Assembly: GCF_040654855.1 (NCBI RefSeq)
Contig: NZ_JBFAIU010000167.1
Coordinates: 1-16,181 of the forward strand
Origin: Asanoa sp040654855
GTDB taxonomy: Bacteria; Actinomycetota; Actinomycetes; Mycobacteriales; Micromonosporaceae
Length of the DNA stretch: 16,181 nt
Direction: 5' to 3'
In this document: piece by piece, positions 6,496-12,580 of the stretch
Position numbering within the stretch: position 1 is the stretch's first letter
How the letters are laid out: each line of letters starts with the position of its first letter
Program-made: the position numbers and the translations under genes
The notes under the pieces: model-generated
Seen by the model: only the letters and a program-made list of their open reading frames with translations
Database searches by the model: none
What the model was told of the DNA's origin: nothing

Positions 6496-8009
6496 CGACC
6501 GGGGCCGTCACACCGACCCTGGAGGGGTTCGCCGAGAGCGCCCGCGCCAGCCGGGTCGTCCCGGTCACCCGGCGGCTGCTGGCCGACGGCGAGACCCCGG
6601 TCGGCGTCTACCGCAAGCTCGCCGGCGGCCCCGGCACCTTCCTGCTGGAGTCGGCCGAGCAGGGGGCCGGCACGGCCTGGTCCCGCTACTCGTTCGTCGG
6701 CGTCCGCAGCGCGGCCACCCTGGTCGAGCGGGACGGCCAGGCGGCGTGGCTCGGCAGCCCGCCCGAGGGCGTCCCGACCACCGGCGACCCGGTCGACGTG
6801 CTCCGGGCGACCGTCGCCGCCCTGACCGGCGCCCGGCACGACCCCGACGGCCCGCCGCTGACGGGTGGCATGGTCGGCTACCTGGCGTACGACCTGGTCC
6901 GCCGCTTCGAACGCCTGCCCGAACTGGCCGACGACGACCTCAAGGTGCCCGAGCTCGGCATGATGCTGGCCACCGACCTCGTGGTGCTCGACCACTACGC
7001 GGGCTCGGCGATCCTGGTCGCCAACGCGATCCTGCCGCCGGACGCCGACGAGAGCGCCGTCGCGGCCGCGTACCACCATGCCGTAGGTCGGCTCGACGCG
7101 ATGACCACCTCGCTGTCCCGGCCGACGCCGCCGATGATCTCCACGATCGACCTGGCCAAGGTCGAGCCGCGGCTGGAGAGCCGGACGCCGGACGGCGGCT
7201 ATCCCAAGGCCGTGGAGCTGGCCAAGGAGGCGATCCGGGCCGGCGAGTGCTTCCAGATCGTGGTCTCGCAGCGCTTCGAGCGCCGGACCACCGCCGACCC
7301 GCTCGACGTCTACCGGGTGCTGCGGACCACCAACCCGAGCCCGTACATGTATCTCCTGCGCTTCGACGACTTCGACATCGTCGGCTCGTCCCCGGAGGCC
7401 CATCTCAAGGTCACCGAGGGCCGGGCGCTGCTGCACCCGATCGCCGGCACCCGCCCGCGCGGGCGCACCCCGCGGCACGACAACGAGCTCGCCACCGAGC
7501 TGCTGGCCGACCCCAAGGAGCGGGCCGAGCACGTGATGCTGGTCGACCTCGGCCGCAACGACCTGGGCCGGGTCTGCGTGCCCGGCACGGTCGAGGTGCC
7601 GGAGTTCGCCACGATCGAGCGCTACAGCCACGTCATGCACATCGTCTCGACCGTGGTCGGGCAGCTCCGGGACGACCGCACCGCGTTCGACGCGCTCGCG
7701 GCGACGTTCCCGGCCGGCACCCTCTCCGGGGCGCCCAAGGTCCGCGCCATGGAGATCATCGAGGAGCTGGAGCCGACCCGCCGGGGTGTGTACGGCGGCA
7801 CGGTCGGCTATCTCGGCTTCGGCGGCGACCTGGACATGGCGATCGCGATCCGCACGGCGCTGATCCGCGGCGGGGTGGCCTACGTGCAGGCCGGCGCGGG
7901 CATCGTCGCCGACTCCGACCCGGCCGCCGAGGAGCGCGAGACCCAGAACAAGGCCGCCGCCGTCCTCGCGGCGATCAGCGCCGCCGAAACCCTGCGGGCC
8001 GCCCGATGA
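6492..8009 (+). CDS. trpE: Anthranilate synthase component I
   Basis: TrpE converts chorismate to anthranilate, the first committed step of tryptophan synthesis, using ammonia delivered by the glutaminase TrpG, whose gene is not here. The product is 505 aa. The feedback-inhibition motif LLES is at residues 51-54 and its partner NPSPYM at 281-286, so tryptophan sensitivity is expected. Chorismate-binding motifs follow: GSSPEAHLKV, PIAGTRPRGRT, LVDLGRNDLGRV, PAGTLSGAPKVRAMEIIEEL and the C-terminal GYLGFGGDLDMAIAIRT. The start overlaps the hisI stop by 4 bp. The last codons lie in a 32-bp tandem duplication shared with the junction to the next gene. I found no leader peptide with tandem Trp codons upstream of hisI. 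Confidence 0.97.
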   Translation: MTTGAVTPTLEGFAESARASRVVPVTRRLLADGETPVGVYRKLAGGPGTFLLESAEQGAGTAWSRYSFVGVRSAATLVERDGQAAWLGSPPEGVPTTGDPVDVLRATVAALTGARHDPDGPPLTGGMVGYLAYDLVRRFERLPELADDDLKVPELGMMLATDLVVLDHYAGSAILVANAILPPDADESAVAAAYHHAVGRLDAMTTSLSRPTPPMISTIDLAKVEPRLESRTPDGGYPKAVELAKEAIRAGECFQIVVSQRFERRTTADPLDVYRVLRTTNPSPYMYLLRFDDFDIVGSSPEAHLKVTEGRALLHPIAGTRPRGRTPRHDNELATELLADPKERAEHVMLVDLGRNDLGRVCVPGTVEVPEFATIERYSHVMHIVSTVVGQLRDDRTAFDALAATFPAGTLSGAPKVRAMEIIEELEPTRRGVYGGTVGYLGFGGDLDMAIAIRTALIRGGVAYVQAGAGIVADSDPAAEERETQNKAAAVLAAISAAETLRAAR

Positions 8010-8040
8010 GCGCCCCCGAGACCCTGCGGGCCGCCCGGTG
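7977..8040 (+). repeat. 32-bp tandem duplication spanning the trpE stop
   Basis: Copy 1 is 7977-8008 and copy 2 is 8009-8040; 29 of 32 positions agree, differing at repeat positions 7, 12 and 30. Because 32 is not a multiple of three, the second copy is read in another frame yet gives almost the same peptide. Each copy ends in a start codon overlapped by a stop (ATGA, then GTGA). Confidence 0.9.
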
Positions 8041-8041
8041 A
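8006..8041 (+). CDS. 11-residue mini-ORF bridging trpE and the membrane-protein gene
   Basis: ATG at 8006 overlaps the trpE stop, encodes MSAPETLRAAR, and its TGA (8039-8041) overlaps the GTG start of the next gene at 8038. The peptide repeats the TrpE C-terminus (SAAETLRAAR). It arises from the 32-bp duplication. Whether it is translated is unknown; it could keep ribosomes coupled from trpE to the next gene. It has no Trp codons, so it is not an attenuation leader. Confidence 0.35.
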   Translation: MSAPETLRAAR

Positions 8042-8553
8042 GGAACCCGTTCGCCGGGGAAGGACGCCGCCCGCTCACGCTGGCGGTGCTGTTCTGCGTC
8101 GTCGGCGCGGGCCTCGCGTTCGTCGGGGCCGGGCGCACCTGGGAGCACGGCTACACCCACAGCGCCGGCGGCCTGCCGCCGTCGAGCCTCGACCAGACCG
8201 GCTCCGACCTCGTCCCGGGCCTGGCCGCGCTGGCCCTGGTCGGGCTGGCCGGCGCCGGGGCGCTGCTCGCCACCCGGGGCTGGGCGCGTCGCGCGGTCGG
8301 CGTACTCGTGCTGCTCGTGGGTCTCGGTCTGGTGGCGCTGCCGTTCGACCGGGTGTTCGACGCCAGCACCGCCTGGCCGGCCCTCACGGCGGTCGGCGGG
8401 GTGCTCGTGCTGACCGGTGGGCTCGCCGCCGCGCTGCTCGGGCACCGGTGGCCCGGCATGGGGGCGCGCTACGACCGGGCGCCGAAGTCGGCCGGCGGCA
8501 CCACGGCCGCGTGGAACGCGCTCGACCGCGGCGAGGATCCGACGGTCAGGTAA
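8038..8553 (+). CDS. Trp-region conserved membrane protein (TIGR02234-like)
   Basis: The 171-aa product has four predicted membrane helices: about residues 12-32, 60-81, 88-105 and 114-140. Between helices 1 and 2 is an extracytoplasmic loop carrying GRTWEHG. The C-terminus ends in AAWNALDRGEDPTVR, the tail I recall for the actinobacterial family found next to trpE/trpC. That position, immediately after trpE, is the family's usual one. Its biochemical role is unknown; the name reflects location only. Start GTG at 8038 is coupled to the preceding mini-ORF by a GTGA overlap. The stop overlaps the convergent small gene by 8 bp. Confidence 0.85.
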   Translation: MRNPFAGEGRRPLTLAVLFCVVGAGLAFVGAGRTWEHGYTHSAGGLPPSSLDQTGSDLVPGLAALALVGLAGAGALLATRGWARRAVGVLVLLVGLGLVALPFDRVFDASTAWPALTAVGGVLVLTGGLAAALLGHRWPGMGARYDRAPKSAGGTTAAWNALDRGEDPTVR

Positions 8554-8797
8554 GCGCGCGGGTCTTCCGCGGCGGCATGGTGATGATCATCGCCACGTGC
8601 TTGCGCACCTCGGCGCGCTGGTCGGCCCGCGCCCGGTCCGCGCAGATCGCCTCCCAGGCGTTGCCGCGCGCCGTGCGGACCTTGTCGCCGCCCACCACCA
8701 CCCGCTGCGCGGTGTCGATGACGCCGAAGGCCGCCGAGAGGACGGCCCGCGGGAAGTCCGCTATTCCGCCCTGCTGTCGTCCGAGTGTGTTGTCCAT
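8546..8797 (-). CDS. Small conserved-looking protein of unknown function (83 aa)
   Basis: The ATG at 8795-8797 (minus strand) begins MDNTLGRQQGGIADFPRAVL. A G-rich stretch (CGGGGCGGGGC) immediately upstream is a weak ribosome-binding site. Third codon positions are overwhelmingly G or C along most of the frame, which supports coding. The middle is an amphipathic helix region (AVLSAAFGVIDTAQRVVVGG) followed by charged helix (RADQRAEVRKHVAM) and a basic tail (PPRKTRALT). There is no signal peptide, no clear membrane span and no motif I recognise. It sits antisense between the two halves of the trp locus. Longer starts upstream give composition unlike the rest and were not used. Confidence 0.6.
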   Translation of the reverse strand: MDNTLGRQQGGIADFPRAVLSAAFGVIDTAQRVVVGGDKVRTARGNAWEAICADRARADQRAEVRKHVAMIITMPPRKTRALT

Positions 8798-8968
8798 GCC
8801 CCGCCCCGATGAACAAGTCCCCTGTGGTCGGTGCACCAGTGGCACCGCCGACCAGTTTGCCCGACGACATCCTCTCCCAGGGCTGTTTCGGCAGAGTGTC
8901 CGACCCGTGGCGGATGCGGTTCCGGTCACGGCCTGTGTAACGGCCGGCACACCCACGCCGGGACGGGC

Positions 8969-8983
8969 CGGGCATTATGCCCG
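8969..8983. promoter_or_regulatory. Perfect 7-1-7 inverted repeat upstream of trpC
   Basis: CGGGCATTATGCCCG is a perfect inverted repeat around one central base, in the 282-bp region between the divergent small gene and trpC. Its AT centre stands out from the GC-rich background. It could be a repressor or activator site for trpCBA. It starts about 70 bp upstream of the proposed trpC -10. Confidence 0.4.
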
Positions 8984-9017
8984 ACCACGCGGCGTGAGAC
9001 GGCCCATACCCCGGACG

Positions 9018-9045
9018 CTGTCCGCGGGTCGGCGGGCCATAGCAT
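9018..9045 (+). promoter_or_regulatory. Candidate promoter of trpCBA
   Basis: TAGCAT at 9040-9045 fits TAnnnT, with a weak -35 (CTGTCC, 9018-9023) 16 bp upstream that overlaps an inverted repeat CGGAC-GCT-GTCCG (9012-9024). Transcription would start near 9052-9053, so the GTG at 9080 would have a 27-nt leader carrying the GGGGAG ribosome-binding site. Alternatively the ATG at 9053 could be translated leaderless. Confidence 0.45.
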
Positions 9046-9079
9046 CGGGCGCATGACACCCGGAAAGGGGAGTCCGTTG

Positions 9080-9940
9080 GTGAATGCTGATCAACCGCAG
9101 GGTGACGACGGCGCCAACTCGGCGGCGCCGGTGAGTGTCCTCGACGAGATCATCGCGGGTGTCCGCGAAGACGTCGAAACTCGGCAGCAGCAGGTCCCAT
9201 TGGCCGAGGTGAAACGGCTCGCGGCCGCCGCGCCGCCGCCGCGTGACGCGCACGCCGCGCTGCGCCGCCCCGGCGTCGCGGTGATCGCCGAGGTGAAGCG
9301 GGCCTCGCCCTCGCGCGGGCAGCTCGCCGACATCCCCGACCCGGCCGACCTGGCCACGGAATACGCGGGCGGCGGCGCCCGGTGCATCAGCGTGCTCACC
9401 GAGGGCCGCTGGTTCGGCGGTTCGCTGGAGGACCTCGCGGCGGTGCGCGCGGCGGTCGACGTGCCGGTGCTGCGCAAGGACTTCGTCGTCTCCAGCTATC
9501 AGGTGCACGAGGCGCGGGCGCACGGCGCCGACATGGTGCTGTTGATCGTCGCCGCGCTCGAGCAGAACGTGCTCACCGGGCTGCTGGAGCGCATCGAGTC
9601 GCTCGGCATGACCGCCCTGGTCGAGGTGCACGACGAGGAAGAGGCCGACCGGGCCATGGAGGCCGGCGCGCGGGTGATCGGCGTCAACGCCCGCAACCTG
9701 CGCACGCTCGAGGTCGACCGGTCGGTGTTCGAGCGGATCGCGCCCGGGCTGCCGAACAACGTCGTCAAGATCGCCGAATCGGGCGTACGCGGGCCGCACG
9801 ACCTGATCCGCTACGCCTCCGCCGGCGCGGACGCGGTGCTGGTCGGGGAGGGCCTGGTGACCCAGAAGAGCCCCCGGGACGCGGTGGCGGAGCTGGTCAA
9901 CGCCGGCAACCACCCGGCGACGCCGAGGCCGGTCCGATGA
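9080..9940 (+). CDS. trpC: Indole-3-glycerol phosphate synthase
   Basis: TrpC cyclises carboxyphenylamino-deoxyribulose phosphate to indole-3-glycerol phosphate. I chose the GTG at 9080 because GGGGAG (9067-9072) is 7 nt upstream; this gives 286 aa, slightly long for the family. Alternatives are a leaderless ATG at 9053 or the GTG at 9131 (269 aa, MSVLDEIIAG). The TIM-barrel motifs are clear: AEVKRASPSRG with catalytic E71 and K73, DVPVLRKDFVVSSYQV, GADMVLLIVAAL, LVEVHDEEEADRAMEAGARVIGVNARNLRTLEVD, and the phosphate-binding IAESGV and GADAVLVGEGLV. It is a single-function enzyme, not fused to TrpF. The stop overlaps the trpB start as ATGA. Confidence 0.96.
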   Translation: MNADQPQGDDGANSAAPVSVLDEIIAGVREDVETRQQQVPLAEVKRLAAAAPPPRDAHAALRRPGVAVIAEVKRASPSRGQLADIPDPADLATEYAGGGARCISVLTEGRWFGGSLEDLAAVRAAVDVPVLRKDFVVSSYQVHEARAHGADMVLLIVAALEQNVLTGLLERIESLGMTALVEVHDEEEADRAMEAGARVIGVNARNLRTLEVDRSVFERIAPGLPNNVVKIAESGVRGPHDLIRYASAGADAVLVGEGLVTQKSPRDAVAELVNAGNHPATPRPVR

Positions 9941-11145
9941 CTGACCTGCTGTTGCCCGACGCCACGGGGCACTTCGGGCCGTTCGGTGGCCGGTTCATCC
10001 CGGAGGCCCTGGTCGCCGCGCTCGACGAGCTCGACGCCGCCTACCGGGCCGCCAAGGCCGACCCGGCGTTCGTGGCCGAGTTCGAGGGGATGCTGCGCGA
10101 CTACGCCGGCGCGCCCTCGGCGCTCTACGAGGCCCGGCGGCTGTCGGCCCAGGCCGGCGCGCGGATCCTGCTCAAACGCGAGGACCTGCTGCACACCGGC
10201 GCGCACAAGGTGCGCAACGTGCTCGGCCAGGCGCTGCTCACCAAGCGGATGGGCAAGCGCCGGGTGATCGCCGAGACCGGCGCCGGCCAGCACGGCGTCG
10301 CGGCGGCCACCGCGGCCGCGTACATGGATCTCGAGTGCGTGGTCTACATGGGCGAGCTGGACACCGAGCGCCAGGCGCTCAACGTCGCCCGGATGCGGAT
10401 GCTGGGCGCCGAGGTCATCCCGGTGACCAACGGCTCGCGGACGCTCAAGGACGCGCTCAACGAGGCCCTGCGCGACTGGGTCTCCTCGGTCGACGAGACC
10501 CACTACCTGCTGGGTACGGCGGCCGGCCCGCACCCGTTCCCGGAGCTGGTCCGCGACTTCGTGGGCGGCATCGGCCGGGAGGCCCGGGCCCAGTCGCTGG
10601 AGCGGCTCGGCGGGCTGCCGGACGCCGTGGCCGCGTGTGTCGGTGGTGGGTCCAACGCGATCGGGATCTTCCACGCCTTCGTACCGGACGAGGGTGTCCG
10701 GTTGTACGGCTTCGAGGCGGGCGGCGACGGCGTGTCCACCGGCCGGACGGCGGCGTCGATCACCGCGGGATCGAAGGGCGTGCTGCACGGCGCCCGGACG
10801 TACGTGCTGCAGGACGCCGACGGCCAGACGCTCGAGTCGCACTCGATCTCGGCCGGCCTGGACTACCCGGCGGTCGGCCCCGAGCACGCCTGGCTGCACG
10901 ACACCGGCCGCGCGACCTACCAGCCGGTGGACGACGACGAGGCGATGGCCGCGTTCCAGCTCCTCTGCCGCACCGAGGGGATCATCCCGGCGATCGAGAG
11001 CGCGCACGCGCTGGCCGGGGCCCTGCGGATCATCCCGCAGCTCACCGAGGAGCTGGGCCGGGAACCCGTCATCGTGGTCAACCTGTCCGGCCGGGGCGAC
11101 AAGGACGCGCACACCGCCGGCAAGTACTTCGGGATCCTGGCATGA
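9937..11145 (+). CDS. trpB: Tryptophan synthase beta chain
   Basis: TrpB joins indole to serine using pyridoxal phosphate and works as an alpha2-beta2 complex with TrpA. The 402-aa length fits the standard TrpB1 type. The N-terminus FGPFGGRFIPEAL is characteristic. The PLP lysine is K91 in LLHTGAHKVRN, the catalytic glutamate lies in AETGAGQHGVA, and the phosphate-binding loop is CVGGGSNAIG. The C-terminal VVNLSGRGDKD is also diagnostic. Both ends overlap neighbours by 4 bp (ATGA at 9937-9940 and 11142-11145), which should keep TrpA and TrpB production balanced. Confidence 0.98.
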   Translation: MTDLLLPDATGHFGPFGGRFIPEALVAALDELDAAYRAAKADPAFVAEFEGMLRDYAGAPSALYEARRLSAQAGARILLKREDLLHTGAHKVRNVLGQALLTKRMGKRRVIAETGAGQHGVAAATAAAYMDLECVVYMGELDTERQALNVARMRMLGAEVIPVTNGSRTLKDALNEALRDWVSSVDETHYLLGTAAGPHPFPELVRDFVGGIGREARAQSLERLGGLPDAVAACVGGGSNAIGIFHAFVPDEGVRLYGFEAGGDGVSTGRTAASITAGSKGVLHGARTYVLQDADGQTLESHSISAGLDYPAVGPEHAWLHDTGRATYQPVDDDEAMAAFQLLCRTEGIIPAIESAHALAGALRIIPQLTEELGREPVIVVNLSGRGDKDAHTAGKYFGILA

Positions 11146-11945
11146 GCATTTCGGTGGCGTTCGACAAGGCCCGGGCCGAGGGCCGGGCGGTGCTGGTCGG
11201 CTGCATGCCGGCGGGCTTCCCGACGGTCGAGGGCAGCATCGCCGCGATGACGGCGATGGTCGAGGCCGGCGTCGACGTCATCGAGGTGGAGATCCCCTAC
11301 AGCGACCCGGTGATGGACGGCCCGGTGATCCAGAAGGCGAGCGACATCGCGCTCGCCAACGGGGTCCGGGTGGCCGACACGATGCGGGTCGTCGAGGCGG
11401 TCGCCGCCACGGGCGCCCCGGTGGTCACGATGACCTACTGGAACCCCATCGAGCAGTACGGCGTGGACACCTTCGCCCGCGACTACGCGGCGGCCGGCGG
11501 CACCGGGTTGATCACGCCCGACCTGATCCCGGACGAGGCGCACGACTGGCTGGCCGCCTCCGACGCGTACGGCCTGGACCGCACGTTCCTGGTCTCGCCC
11601 TCGTCGACCGACGCGCGGCTGGCGATGACCGTGGCGCAGTGCCGCGGCTTCGTCTACGCCACCGCGCTGATGGGTGTCACGGGCGCCCGCGAGCAGACCT
11701 CGGCGGCCGCGCCGGCCCTGGTCGCGCGGGTCCGCGCGGTCACCGCCGACCTCCCGGTCGGGGTGGGTCTCGGCGTGCGCGACGGGGCGCAGGCAGCCGA
11801 GGTCGGCTCGTTCGCCGACGGGGTGATCGTCGGCAGCGCGCTGGTCCGCTGCGTGCTCGAGGCGGACGACGAGGCGTCGGGACTGGCGTCGCTGCGCGCG
11901 CTGTCTGCTGAGTTGGCCGCGGGCGTCAGGGCCGTCAAGCGTTAG
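11142..11945 (+). CDS. trpA: Tryptophan synthase alpha chain
   Basis: TrpA releases indole from indole-3-glycerol phosphate and channels it to TrpB. The 267-aa product shows the catalytic pair E48 and D59 in VIEVEIPYSDPVMDGPVIQ, corresponding to E49 and D60 of the Salmonella enzyme. Other family motifs are PVVTMTYWNPIEQYG, TGLITPDLIPDEA, FLVSPSSTDAR, ATALMGVTGAR, VGVGLGVRD and the phosphate-binding ADGVIVGSALV. It is the last gene of the trpCBA unit. It ends tail-to-tail with the Nudix gene, the two stop codons overlapping within four bases (TTAG), with no terminator between. Confidence 0.98.
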   Translation: MSISVAFDKARAEGRAVLVGCMPAGFPTVEGSIAAMTAMVEAGVDVIEVEIPYSDPVMDGPVIQKASDIALANGVRVADTMRVVEAVAATGAPVVTMTYWNPIEQYGVDTFARDYAAAGGTGLITPDLIPDEAHDWLAASDAYGLDRTFLVSPSSTDARLAMTVAQCRGFVYATALMGVTGAREQTSAAAPALVARVRAVTADLPVGVGLGVRDGAQAAEVGSFADGVIVGSALVRCVLEADDEASGLASLRALSAELAAGVRAVKR

Positions 11946-12442
11946 CCGGCGAGGCCGACGACGACTTCCTGGCTCCTGACGTCGGCCGTGTCGGCCGCCT
12001 CGGGATAGTCGGGCTCGGCGTCGCGGTCGACCCGGCACACCACGCCCGAGCGCCCGGCCACCGCGTCGGCGATCGCCATGCGGGTGGTCGGCGTCATCGG
12101 CTCCGGCAGGTCGTCGGCGTCGTGCCAGCCGAGGCGGCAGATCCGGCCGGGTGCGTTGACCAGGGCCTCGCCGCGCCCGTCACGGCACCGGAAGACATGC
12201 ACCACGACGTCGGGCAGTCCCTGACCGCACAGCTCGTAGAGGCCGACCAGATCGACCATCTCGACATCCATGCCGGTCTCTTCGCGGATGTCCCTTATCG
12301 CGGCGTGGATCGGGCTCTCGTTCTCACGGACCTTCCCGCCGGGCAGCCCCCACCGGCGGTGTCCCTGGCTCTGCTGGCAGAGCAGCACGCGGCCGGCGTC
12401 GTCGGTGACGATCGCGGCGACCGCGGAAGTGAGGGAGTTCAT
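11942..12442 (-). CDS. Nudix hydrolase
   Basis: The 166-aa product contains a complete Nudix box at residues 36-58, with exact spacing: G36, E42, R50, the metal-binding E54-E55 and G57. The usual first Glu after the Arg is Asp (D51), a conservative change that should not abolish activity. Preceding residues RRWGLPGGKV are typical. Nudix enzymes cleave nucleoside diphosphates linked to another group; the substrate here cannot be told. The C-terminus (about residues 128-166) is acidic and has no obvious domain. It lies antisense between trpA and lgt, which I recall as nearly adjacent in Streptomyces and Mycobacterium, so it may be a lineage-specific insertion. Translation may be leaderless (see the promoter at 12451-12479). 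Confidence 0.9.
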   Translation of the reverse strand: MNSLTSAVAAIVTDDAGRVLLCQQSQGHRRWGLPGGKVRENESPIHAAIRDIREETGMDVEMVDLVGLYELCGQGLPDVVVHVFRCRDGRGEALVNAPGRICRLGWHDADDLPEPMTPTTRMAIADAVAGRSGVVCRVDRDAEPDYPEAADTADVRSQEVVVGLAG

Positions 12443-12450
12443 ACCCAGTG

Positions 12451-12479
12451 AAGCTACCGCGCGCGGCGGTTAACGTCAG
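12451..12479 (-). promoter_or_regulatory. Candidate leaderless promoter of the Nudix gene
   Basis: On the minus strand CTGACG (12474-12479; 4 of 6 to TTGACA) is followed after 17 bp by TAGCTT (12451-12456, fits TAnnnT), and the ATG begins 8 nt later. That spacing puts the transcription start at or next to the ATG, and no good Shine-Dalgarno is present. Confidence 0.5.
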
Positions 12480-12482
12480 CTG

Positions 12483-12511
12483 TCGTGCGGGGGTCGTGCA
12501 CGATGCGTGCG
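12483..12511 (+). repeat. Three heptamer direct repeats at 11-bp intervals
   Basis: TCGTGCG (12483-12489), TCGTGCA (12494-12500) and GCGTGCG (12505-12511) share CGTGC and are each separated by 4 bp, so they fall on one face of the helix. This is the geometry of sites bound by SARP-type regulators. They lie between the divergent Nudix and lgt genes. Confidence 0.45.
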
Positions 12512-12566
12512 GTGTCCGGATAGATCCGGGACGAACCCGGGGTGCCACCGACACCATGCGCGACGG

Positions 12567-12572
12567 TACCGT
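12567..12572 (+). promoter_or_regulatory. Candidate -10 element (TACCGT) for leaderless lgt
   Basis: TACCGT fits TAnnnT and ends 8 nt before the GTG start of lgt at 12581. No Shine-Dalgarno sequence or clear -35 is visible, so a leaderless mRNA is likely but unproven. Confidence 0.4.
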
Positions 12573-12580
12573 GTTGACCC

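Noticed and set aside
8809..8940. 43-codon plus-strand ORF (MNKSPVVGAPVAPP...) between the small antisense gene and trpC
   Set aside because: It has no ribosome-binding site or nearby -10, its third-position GC is lower than the real genes, and its start lies only 11 bp from the divergent start at 8797. A possible small peptide, but not supported.
12494..12503. TCGTGCACGA palindrome upstream of lgt
   Set aside because: It is a by-product of the overlapping CGTGC repeats and too short to call a separate site.
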